The position numbers and the translations under genes are program-made. From the NCBI GenBank assembly GCA_947495985.1, contig CANMBD010000002.1, positions 310,001 to 374,000 on the forward strand: a stretch of 64,000 nucleotides of DNA, given 5' to 3'. Shown piece by piece: positions 16,225-28,200 of this stretch. Position 1 is the first letter of the stretch. Every line of letters starts with the position of its first letter. A model generated the notes under the pieces. The model did no database searches and had not been told where the DNA came from. It saw only the letters and a list, made by a program, of their open reading frames with translations. This stretch comes from an uncultured Sphingomonadaceae bacterium. GTDB lineage: Bacteria; Pseudomonadota; Alphaproteobacteria; Sphingomonadales; Sphingomonadaceae.

Positions 16225-19200
16225 CTAAGCCTTGAACGCAGCCAGAAGCTGCGCTGTTTCATCTGCGACACTGGCATCCGCCATTGCCATGGCACTGCCC
16301 AGGGGAGCAGCGCCGTTCATGTTCTGAGAAAGCTCGCGCTCCTCATCAATCTGGATTTCACCGGTCGCCCCTTGAACGATAACCGGAATTTCAATGATCT
16401 GACCATCTGCGCGGATCGCCCGCACGATCAAGCGAACGGTTTCCGCGTCCACTGGCCGCTCGATGATCGCGAGACCGCGGGCATCCATACGAATCCAGCC
16501 GGGCAGCGGGCTGCCGTCGCGGGTGCGTAGTTGATATTCGACAATGCGCGGATCGCTCTCGGCACCGATATCGCGGACTTCCATGTAGATGACCCGGTCA
16601 CGCACAACCGATTCAATCATCACCTGGTCGCTGCCGGTGGACAGCTGGCGCACCGAGAAGCCGGTCAGGCCTTCGACAAGGAAATCGCCAAAGCGCGGAT
16701 CGAACAGACGATCGGCACCGAAGCGCAGGTCGCGGATATGATCGAGCTGGCGGACAATATCATTGATTGGATTGCCGTTGACATCCAGCTCACCCATGCC
16801 GTTCAGCGAACGCAGCCCGTTGACTGCAGTGAGCAGCGGTCGATCACCGCCAAGGTCAGGCGTGTTATTCAGCGACCGGAAGCTATTCACCGTGTCATCG
16901 ATGATCAGCGGCGTCGTGATAAATTCGGTGATCGGGTCCAGCGTCGTATTCAGACGCTCGCTATCAGGATAACCGATGCCGGGATTGCCGAGCAGTTCAT
17001 TCACATTGGCATTGGCCTGTGTGACGATAACGGTCGCGGTGGATTCCACAAAGCCGCCCTGCCCGTCGCTGACAATATAGGTGATCGTCGCAACTCCCTG
17101 GAACTCGGCTGGTGCGAAATGGGAAATCGTACCGTCGGGATTGATCACCACCGTGCCGACATCAACCTTGGCGGTGAACACGCTCAGCGGGTCACCATCC
17201 GGATCACTGCCATTGGCCAGCACATCGATAATCGTTTCTGCGCCACCAATGCCGAAGACTTCTTCATCGCCATCGACCGGCACTTCATTGACGTTGCGGA
17301 CGGTGACTGCGACGGTTGCCGTGGACGTACCGCCATTGCCATCACTGATGGTGTAAGTAATTGTATCGGTTCCGAAAAAGTCAAGATTCGGCGTGTAGGT
17401 GATCGTGCCGTCCGGGTTGATCACTACCGTACCGTTGGCGGCGCTGACATTGGTTATCGTCAGCGGATCGCCGTCCAGATCAACATCATTGGCAAGCACT
17501 GGAATAACCACAGGCCGCTCTTCATCGGTATCAGCAATATCATTGGCCGCCACCGGCGAATCGTTGACCGGGCTGACCGTGACGGTAATTGTCGCTGTGG
17601 TAAAGCCGCCATTGCCGTCACTGACCTGATAGGTGATCACATCGGTGCCGTTGAAATTCGGATCGGGCGTATAGGTGATCGTGCCATCGGGATTGATCGT
17701 CACCGTACCATTGGGTGCGCTCGCGCTGGAGATCACCAGCGGATCGCCATCAACATCCGTCGCATTGTCCAGCGGCGACAAGGTGACCGGCGTGTCTTCT
17801 GGCGTCGCGGCGACATCTGGCGTCACCACAGGCGGGTCGTTGACCGGCGTGACATCAACCGTAACTGTCGCGGTCGCGGTGCCGCCATTGCCATCACTGA
17901 CGGTATAGGTGATCGTGGTCGGACCATTGAAATCCGGATCGGGCGTGAAGGTGATCGTACCATCGGGATTGATGGTCAATGTGCCATTGGGCGAGGTCGC
18001 CTCGGTGACCGTCAAAGGATCGCCATCGGCATCCGTATCATTGCCCAGCACCGGAATCGTGACCGGTGCATCTTCCGGTGTCGAAACTATGTCATCAACA
18101 GCAACCGGAACATCATTGACCGGATTGACGGTGACCGTTGCTGTTGTTGTTGCAAACCCGCCATTGCCGTCAGAAACAGTGTAGGTGATCGTATCGGTCC
18201 CGTTGAAATTCGGGTCCGGTGTATAGGTCACGGTTCCGTCGGCATTGATCACGACCGTGCCGTTCGGCGCACTAGCGGCCGTGATGGTCAGCGGATCGCC
18301 ATCGACATCTGTATCATTGTCGAGGACGGAAACTATCACTGGCGTGTCTTCATCGGTCTGGGCAATATCCGGCGTTGCAACCGGCGGATCATTTACTGGG
18401 TCAACGGTCAGCGTTACAGTGGCCGTCGCGGTGCCGCCATTGCCGTCACTAATTGTATAGGTCACCGTCGTGGTGCCATTGAAATCCGGATCAGGCGTGA
18501 AGGTCACCGTACCATCGGGATTGATCGTCACCTGACCATCAGGCGAGGTCGCACCCGTCACGATCAGCGGATCGCCATCGACATCACTGTCATTGCTGAG
18601 CACGTTGAGCGTGATCGGCGTATCTTCCGGCGTCGTCGCCACATCATCCACGGCAACCGGCGCGTCATTGACCGGATTGACAGTCACATTGACAATTGCC
18701 GTGTCCGTACCGCCCTCACCATCGCTGATCACATAGGTGATTGTGTCGTTTCCGTTAAAGTCCGGGTCAGGCGTGTAAGTTACCGTGCCATCAGCATTGA
18801 TCACGACTGTGCCATTGGGCGCGCTCGCGCTGGTAACGGTCAGCGGATCACCGTCCACATCGCTGTCATTGGCCAACACCGGAATCGTGACCGGCACTTC
18901 TTCATCGGTCACGGTTGCATCATCGACCGCAACCGGCGGATCGTTGACCGCGCCCACGGTGACGGTGACCGTCGCGGTCGAGGTTCCGCCATTGCCGTCA
19001 CTAATCGTATAAGTGATCGTATCGGTGCCGTTGAAATCCTGATTGGGGGTATAATCGATCGTGCCATCGGGCAGAATGACCACGGTGCCATTGGCCGCGC
19101 TGGCAGTGGTGACCGTCAGCATGTCGCCATCTGGATCATTGTCATTGGCAAGGACCGGAATATTCACCGGCAAGTCTTCAGACGTCGATGCACTGTCATT

Positions 19201-22200
19201 CACAGCCACGGGCGGTGGGTTGGTGATCGTCCAGGTGAAGTCCTGATCGACCGTACCGCCATTGCTGTCATCGGCTGTAACCGTGACCGTATAGACGCCG
19301 CCATTCACTTGGCTCGCGCCGCTGTCAATCGTGCCGGTGATCAGGCCATTGGAGTCAATCGACAGACCGGCAGGGAGACCACTGGCGGTAAAGGTCAGAC
19401 CATCACCATCAACATCAGAGAAGTTGGCTGCGACCGACGTGGATATTATCGCGCTATCGACATCGTTGCGGGGTGCAATAGGGCTTGCGACCGGGTCGTC
19501 ATTTACCGCACCAACATTGATTTCGACCGTCGCCGTGGACGTTCCGCCGTTGCCATCGCTGATCGTATAGGTGATCGTATCGGTGCCGTTGAAATTAGCG
19601 TCCGGCGCATAGTTCAGCGTGCCATCGGGATTGATGGTCACTGTTCCATTGCCGGCCGTGGCCAGGGTGACGGTCAGCGTATCGCCATCGGGATCATTAT
19701 CATTGGCGAGCACATCAATATCCAGCGGCGTGTCTTCGGTCACCGCAATCGGTCCATCATCATTGGCCACTGGCGGTGGGTTGGTGACGGTCCAGCTGAA
19801 CGTGCTGGACACCGTTCCGCCAAAGCCATCATCGGCGGTTATGGTGACGGTATAAATACCGTCACCATCAGACCCGCCCTGCGAAGCGGAAGGATCAATC
19901 GTACCGGTAATGTTACCCGCTGCATCAATGGACAGCCCGGGCGGCAAGCCAGTCTGGCTAAAGGTGAGCGTATCACCATCCAGATCATCAAAACTGCCAC
20001 TGACATCAATCGCGATCACATCTGCATCAGCATTGCCCAATGCTGCCAGCGGCGTCACGGTTGGATCATCATTTTCCGCACCCACAGTCACCGTCACGGT
20101 GGAAGTGGAGTTTCCGCCCTGACCATCGCTGATCACATAGGTGATCGTATCGGTGCCGTTGAAATTAGCATCCGGCGTGTAAGTCAGCGTGCCGTCTGCA
20201 TTGATAACCACTGCGCCATTATCCGCACTGGCCGTCGTCACGGTCAGCGTGTCACCATCCGGATCAACATCATTGGCCAGAACATCAATCGGCGCGGTCG
20301 GCGTGTCTTCGGTCGTTGAAGCCGTGTCCGTATTGGCCGTTGGTCCAGGGTTGGTTATCGTCCAGATAAAACTTTGTGTCGTTTCGAGATCGCCGTCGGA
20401 GGCGGTCACTTCCACCTGATAGACACCGCCATTCACCTGACTGGCGTCCGGATCGATTGTGCCCGTAATCTCTCCGGTCATCATGTCGATAGACAGGCCG
20501 GCGGGCAGATTGGACGCGATGAAGCTCAGCGTGTCGCCTTCAGGATCGCTGAACAGCGACCCGAAATCGACGCTGACGGCATCGCCATCCTGACTGTCAC
20601 GGTCCGGAATGATCGTGCCATCCGGCGCATCATTGACCGGATCAATGACGATAGTCGCAACGGCCGTCGCAAACTCGCCATTGGCATCCTCAATCGTATA
20701 GGTGACGGTCGCGGTGCCGTTAAAATCCGGGTCAGGCGTGAAGTCGATTGTGCCGTCTGCCAATATAATCGCCGTGCCGTTGGTTGCGATGGCCGAGACA
20801 ATCACAATTGGCGTACCGGGATCGCCATCCGGATCAGTATCATTAGCCAGCACGTCGAGATTGATCAGCGTGTCTTCCGTACCGACAAAATTGTCATTTA
20901 TCGCCCGGGGCGGTTCGTTGGTGATGGTCCATGTGAAGGTCGTGCTGACATTCAGCCCCGCTGCATCGGTTGCGGTCACGGTGACCGTATATTCGCCATC
21001 CGGGACATCCGAAGAGGCTGTCGCCCCGGTCGTGCCGGTGACTTCACCCGTCGCCGGATCAAAGGTCAGGCCGGTCGGCAAGCCGGTGACATTATAGGTC
21101 AGCGTCGCATCATCGACATCGCTAAAGGCCGATCCCAGCGGAACCGAAATCACTTCGTTATTCGAATCAAACAGATCGGGCAGACCGATGGTTTCCGGTG
21201 CATCATTGACCGCTGTCACGGTCACTTCAACGGTAGCGGTAGCCGTGCCACCATTGCCGTCGCTGATCGTGTAGACAATCGTATCGGTGCCATTGAAATT
21301 CGGATCAGGCTGATAGGTCAAGGTGCCATCGGCTTCGATCACGATCGCGCCGTTGCTGCTATCGGCCGAAATGACGGTCAGCGTATCACCATCGGGATCA
21401 CTGTCATTGGTCAGCACCGTTATATTGACCGATGTATCTTCGGGGGTGGTTGCCGTGTCATTGGCCGCAACCGGCGGCGGGTTGTTTACGGTCCATGTAA
21501 AGACGGAGTCCACTGTGCCGCCATTGCCATCATCGGCGGTGACGGTAACCGTATAGACACCGCCATTGACCTGGCTGGCATCCGAATCAATCGTGCCGGT
21601 AATTAAACCATTGGCGTCAATCGACAGGCCAGCAGGCAAGCCGGCTGCTGTAAAGGTCAACGTGTCACCGTCGAGATCCTCAAAGCTTCCGCTGACATCA
21701 ACCGAAACCATATCGGCATCGTCATTGGTCTGGTTATTGAGCGGCGGGTCCGCTGTCGGTGCGTCATTGACCGGCGTTACCGTGACTTCGACGGTTGCAG
21801 TGGAAGTGCCGCCATTGCCGTCGCTAATCTGATAGGTGATGATATCCGTGCCGTTGAAATTTTCAGCCGGCGTATAGACCAATGTGCCATCCGGGTTGAT
21901 CACGACCGTGCCATTGGGCGCGGTTGCGCTGACGACGGTCAGGCTATCGCCATCGGGATCATTGTCATTGGCCAGCACCGCAATTGGCGCGCTCGGTGTA
22001 TCTTCATCAGTGGTGGCCGTGTCGTTCACCGCCGTCGGAGCCGGGTTGGTGATCGTCCAGGTGAAACTGCCGTCAACGGTGCCGCCATTGCCATCATCGG
22101 CAGTGATTGTGACGGTGTAGACACCGCCATTAATCTGGCTGGCCTGATTATCAATCGTACCGGTAATCACACCATTGGCATCGATAGAAAGACCGGCAGG

Positions 22201-25200
22201 CAGGCCGGTGGCCGTGAAGGTCAGCGCATCGCCATCGAGATCGCTGAACTTGTCGCTGATATCGACAGAGATGACGTCGGCATCTTCATTGTTGAGGTCC
22301 GCAATCGGAATATCAACTTCAGGCGCATCATTCACAGGCGCAACATTCACTTCAACCGTCGCCGTTGAGGTGCCACCATTGCCGTCGCTGATTGTATAAG
22401 TAATCGTGTCGGTGCCGTTGAAATCCTGATTGGGTGTGTAGGTAATCGTGCCATCGGCATTAATAACAACCGTGCCATTGGGCGCGGTTGCGACCGTCAC
22501 GGTAAGATCATCACCATCAGGGTCATTGTCATTGGCGAGGACATCGATAATCACCGGCGTATCTTCGTCGGTGGCTGCCGTGTCATTGGTCGCCGTCGGC
22601 GCAGGATTGGTTACAGTATAGGTAAAGCTCGTGGACACCATGCCGCCATTGCCATCATCGGCGGTAACGGTGACCGTATAGACACCACCATTCACCTGGC
22701 TGGCCTGATTATCAATCGTGCCGGTGATCAGTCCGGTATCGGGATCAATGCTCAGTCCTGCTGGCAGACCAGAGGCGCTAAAGCTGAGCATATCGCCGTC
22801 AACGTCACTGAAATTCCCGGCGGTTGGGATAGAGACCGTTTCGTCATCAACACCCGTCACATTGGGCAGCGGGCTATCGACTACTGGCGCATCGTTAACA
22901 GGGGCCACGGTGACTTCGACTGTTGCGGTAGAGGTGCCGCCATTGCCGTCGCTGATCGTGTAAGTGATCGTGTCGGTACCGTTGAAATCAGGATTGGGCG
23001 TATAGGTGATCGTGCCGTCCGGATTGATCGTCACAAGACCATTGGATGCGGTCGCCGATGTCACGCTAAGCGTATCATCATCGGGGTCAGTGTCATTTGC
23101 GAGAACAGGAATGGCGACCGGTGTATCTTCATCGGTGGTTGCCACATCATTTACGGCTGTTGGCGCCGGGTTATTCACTTCCCAGACGAAGACCTGATCC
23201 ACGGTGCCGCCATCGCCGTCATCTGCGGTCACCGTCACACTGTAAATACCGTCGGAGCCCGGACCGCCCTGGGACGCGTCCGGATCAATCGTGCCGGTAA
23301 TATTACCATCGGCATCAATCGACAGGCCGAGTGGCAAGCCCGTGGCGGTGAAGGTCAGCGTATCGCCATCGACATCAGAGAAATTGCCGCTGACATCAAC
23401 AGCGATAATATCGGCATCATTGTCATTTTGTGGCGCAATCGGTGTGGCAACCGGTGCGTCGTTTACCGCATTGACCGTGACTTCAACCGTGGAGGTGGAG
23501 AAGCCGCCCTGACCGTCGCTGATCGTATAGGTGATTGTATCCGTGCCATTGAAATCGGGATCGGGAACATAGGTCACCGTGCCATCCGGATTGATCGTCA
23601 CGGTCCCATTAGGCGCGTCGGCTGCCGTCACGTTCAGTGGATCGCCATCGACATCCGTATCATTGGCCAGCACCGCGATATCCACCGGCGTGTCTTCATC
23701 GGTTGTCGCGTTGTCCATATTGGCAACCGGCGGATCATTGACAGCATCAACCGTGACCGTAACCGTCGCTGTAGAGGTGCCGCCATTGCCGTCGCTGATT
23801 GTATAAGTGATTGTCGTCGGACCATTGAAGTCCGGATTGGGCGTGAAAGTGATCGTGCCGTCTGGGTTAATTGCCACCGTGCCATTAGGCGAAGTGGCAT
23901 CGGTAACCGTCAGCGGATCGCCATCAATATCGGTATCATTGCCGAGCAGGCCGATGGTGACAGGTGTGTCTTCATTGGTAGTCGCGACATCATCGACAGC
24001 CACTGGTCCATCATTGACCGGATTGACGGTGACGTCGACTGCAGCGGTAGAAGTGCCGCCATTGCCGTCGCTGATCACATAGGTGATCGTATCACTGCCA
24101 TTAAAATTGGCATCCGGTACATAGGTCAGCGTGCCGTCTGGGTTGATCGTCACAGTGCCGTTAAGCGCGGTGGCCATGGTCACCGTGAGTGGGTCGCCAT
24201 CGGGATCCGTATCATTGGTCAGCACGGTGATATCAACCGGCATGTCTTCATCGGTGGTCGCGCTGTCATTGACTGCGGTTGGTGCCGGATTGGTCACCGT
24301 CCACGTGAAAGTTTGGCTGGTGGTCAGGCCATCAGGATCAGCGCCGGTGACAGTAACCGAATAGACACCGCCATTGGGCTGGCTGGCATCACGATCAATC
24401 GTACCACTGATAATACCGGTCGCCGTATCAATGCTGAGCCCAGCTGGCAGGCCGGTGACGTCAAAGGTCAGCGTGTCACCATCCAGATCGCTGAAGAAGC
24501 TGCTGGTATCGACCGAGACCGACTGGTTATCTTCATTGGTGACGTCAGGGATGGGCAGGGATTCAGGTGCATCATTCACAGCCACCACGTCGACGGTCAG
24601 ACTCGCCGTTGCTACCCCGCCTTGACCATCGGATACCGTATAGGTGACCAACGCTTCGCCATTGAAATTCTCTGCCGGAGTAAAGGTCAGCGTGCCATCG
24701 GCATTGACCACGACCGTGCCATCCTGACTGCTTGCCGAAGTGATCGTGAGCGGATCACCATCGGGATCGCTGTCATTGGCCAGAACGGCCACCGTGACAG
24801 GTGTGTCTTCTGGTGTGGTCGCCGTATCATCGACCGCTATTGGCGGGATATTCTGGATCGAATAGACAAAGGTTGTCGAAACCGATTCACCCGACGGATC
24901 AGTCGCCGTAACCGTCACAATAAAGGGCCCATTGACCGAACTGTCGGAAGCAAGCGTACCTGTAATCAAACCGGTGTCCGGATCGATTGATAACGCAGGC
25001 GGCAGGCCTGAAGCGGTGAAGGTCAGGTCATCACCGTCAATATCATCAAAGCCCTGTGCCGTAGGAATGGAAACAGATGCGCCATCTTCGCCATTTTGAT
25101 TGGCCAGACCCACTGTGGTCGGACCATCATTAACCGGCGTGACTGTGACAGTAACGGTCGCGGTAGAGAAACCACCCTCACCATCACTGATCGTGTAGAT

Positions 25201-28200
25201 GATCGTGTCTTCGCCATTGAAATTGGCATTGGGCGAATAGGCCAATGTGCCATCCGGATTTATCGTCACCGTCCCGTTACCAGCCTCAGCCTCGGTAATC
25301 GTCAGCGGGTCACCATCATCGTCGACATCATTGGCCAGAACGGCAATATTGACGTCTGTATCCTCATCCGTCGTTACGCTATCATTGCTCGCCACGGGTG
25401 CCGGGTTGGTGACGGTCCATTCAAATGAAGTCGACACGGTCCCGCCGCGGCCATCGTCCGCTGTTACGGTGATGGAATAGACACCGCCGTTCACCTGGCT
25501 GGCGCTGCGATCAATGGTGCCGGAAATGACACCCGTATCGGGATCAATAGTTAGCCCGGCAGGCAGGCCGATTGCAGTATAAGATAGTGTATCGCCATCG
25601 GGATCACTAAATGCCCCCGCGACCGGCAAGCTGATCACCTGACTGTCCAAATTGGTCTGGTCGCCAATGCTGCCACTCGTAACCGGTGTGTCGTTGACAT
25701 CTGCAACCGTAACCGTGATCTCGGCCGTCGCGGTTCCGCCCTCGCCATCAGAGATCTCGTAAGTGATTGTATCCGTACCATTAAATCCGGGATTGGGAAT
25801 ATAAGTTAACGTGCCGTCGCCATTCGCGAACACACTGCCGTTCAGCGAGCTGACCGCGGTAATCGTAAGATCATCTCCATCAGGATCGCTGTCATTGGTC
25901 AGAGGTGAAATGACGACCGGTACATCTTCATCGGTCGATGCGCTGTCATCGACCGCGATCGGTCCGGGATTGCTGACATTGAACGTTATCGTCTGGGATG
26001 TTGTGCCGCCATTGCCGTCAGACACCGTGATGGTTGCCGTATAGACGCCGCTATCGGTCTGGCTAGCGCTGTTATCGATCGTTCCCGAAATCACTCCGCT
26101 ATCCGGATCAATCGAAAGACCGGGCGGCAGATCCGCCGCCGAGTAGGTCAGCATGTCACCATCAACATCGGAGAAATTCCCGGCAACCGGAACCGCTATG
26201 GTCGCGCCATCTTCGGTATCCTGAGGCGGCAGCGCTGTGCCGACCGGCGCGTCGTTGACGGGCGCAACCGTGACTTCGATGGTCGCCGTTGCCGTGCCAC
26301 CTTCACCGTCGCTGATCGTGTAGGTGATCGTCGCTGTGCCATTGAAATTGGCGGGCGGCACATAGTTGACCTGATTGCCAACCACGGTTGCTTGTCCGAC
26401 CGAAGCCGCCGCCGCGATCAGGGTTATCGGATCGCCATCCGGATCGCTGTCATTGGGCAGCACGTCAATGAGGACCGGCGTGTCTTCATCAGTGGCGGCG
26501 GTGTCATCGACCGCAACCGGTGCGGGATTGGTGACGGTCCAGCTGAACTCCTGTGTGGCACTCCGCCCGCCGGCATCCGTCGCGGTGACGGTTACCGTAT
26601 ACACACCATTGGAGCCGCCCTGGCTTGCCGACCGGTCAATGGTACCGGTGATCTCACCGGTGGCGGAATCGATACTCAGACCTGCCGGAAGACCGGACAC
26701 GCTATAGGTCAGGCTGGCATCATCGCTATCGGTAAATCCGCCTGCGGTGTCCACGCTAATGCCTGCATCTGCATCAACATTAACCTGTGGCGGCAATGCG
26801 CCCACCGGTTCGGGCGCGTCATTGACCGCCGCAACAGTCACCTCGACTGTCGCGGTAGACGTGCCGCCCTCACCATCGCTGATTGTATAGGTGATGGTAT
26901 CCGTGCCGTTGAAACCGGGATTGGGTATGTAAAGCAACGTGCCATCAGCATTCACAAAAACACTACCGTTGACGGAACTGACAGAGATGACTGTCAGATC
27001 ATCGCCATCAGGATCATTGTCATTGCCGAGCACATTGATGGTGACGGCTGTATCTTCATTGGTGGACGCTGTGTCATCAACCGCGGTCGGCCCAGGGTTG
27101 GTGACGGTCCATGCAAAAGTCTGGGTCGCGGGCGTGCCTTGGAAATCCGTAGCTGTGATCGTGACCATATAGACGCCATTGGTGCCGCCCTGACTGGCGC
27201 TATTGTCAATCGTGCCGGTAATCTCCCCGGTGTTGGAATTGATCGACAGGCCTGGCGGTAGTCCGGTTGCGCTATAGCTGATGGTCGGGCCATCAATATC
27301 GGTGAAGCCGCCGGCCGTCGCAACGCTCACACCCGCATCGGCATCCGTATTGGTCTGCGGCGGCAGGGTGCCGACCGGCTCCGGTCCGTCATTCACCGCC
27401 ACAACGGTCATGTTGAACACCGCACTATCCGTGCCGCCCTCACCATCGCTGATCGTATAGGTGATCACATCATTGCCATTGAAATCGGCATTGGGCGTGT
27501 AGGTCAGCGTGCCATCGGCATTTATGGCCACCGTGCCATTGGGCGCGCTCGCCGCAATGACTGTAAGCGGCGCATCGCCATCGGGATCCTGATCATTGGC
27601 CAACACATCGATGGTAATCGGCGTATCTTCATTGGTCGCGCCGCCATCATTATTGGCCTGTGGTGGCGGGTTGGTGATTGTCCAGGCAAAGCTTTGGGTT
27701 GCCGATTCTCCATCCGGATCGGTTGCCATCACGACAATATTATAGACACCGCCCGAACCGCCCTGACTGGCGCTATTGTCAATCGTGCCGGTAATCGCGC
27801 CGGTACTCGCATTGATCGACAGGCCAGGTGGCAACCCGGTCGCCGAGTAGGTGAGTTCGCCAAAGCCATTGTCCGGATCGCTAAATGCTTGTGAGGTGCT
27901 CACAAAAATACCCTGAGCCGCATCGACATTGGACTGCGGAGGCAGACTGCCCACCGGCACCGGCGGATCATTCACCGATGCTACGGTCACATCAAACGTC
28001 GCGGTCGAAGTGCCGCCACGTCCATCGCTGATCATATATGTAACCGTGTCCGTGCCAGAAAACCCGCTATCCGGCGTGTAGTTTAATGTGCCATCACCAT
28101 TGATCACCAACGTGCCATTGGGCGCGCTTGCAGAAACAACGGACAGCGTATCTCCATCGCCATCAAAATCGTTAGCGAGCACATCGATATTGTTAATCGC

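Noticed and set aside
16531..24990. Very long plus-strand open frames (1262, 410 and 520 codons) opposite the giant gene
   Set aside because: They are mirror images of the repeat-coding strand: the repetitive Asp/Gly/Thr codons leave the opposite frame free of stops. The translations are low-complexity Arg/Ile/Gly runs, with no start signals.
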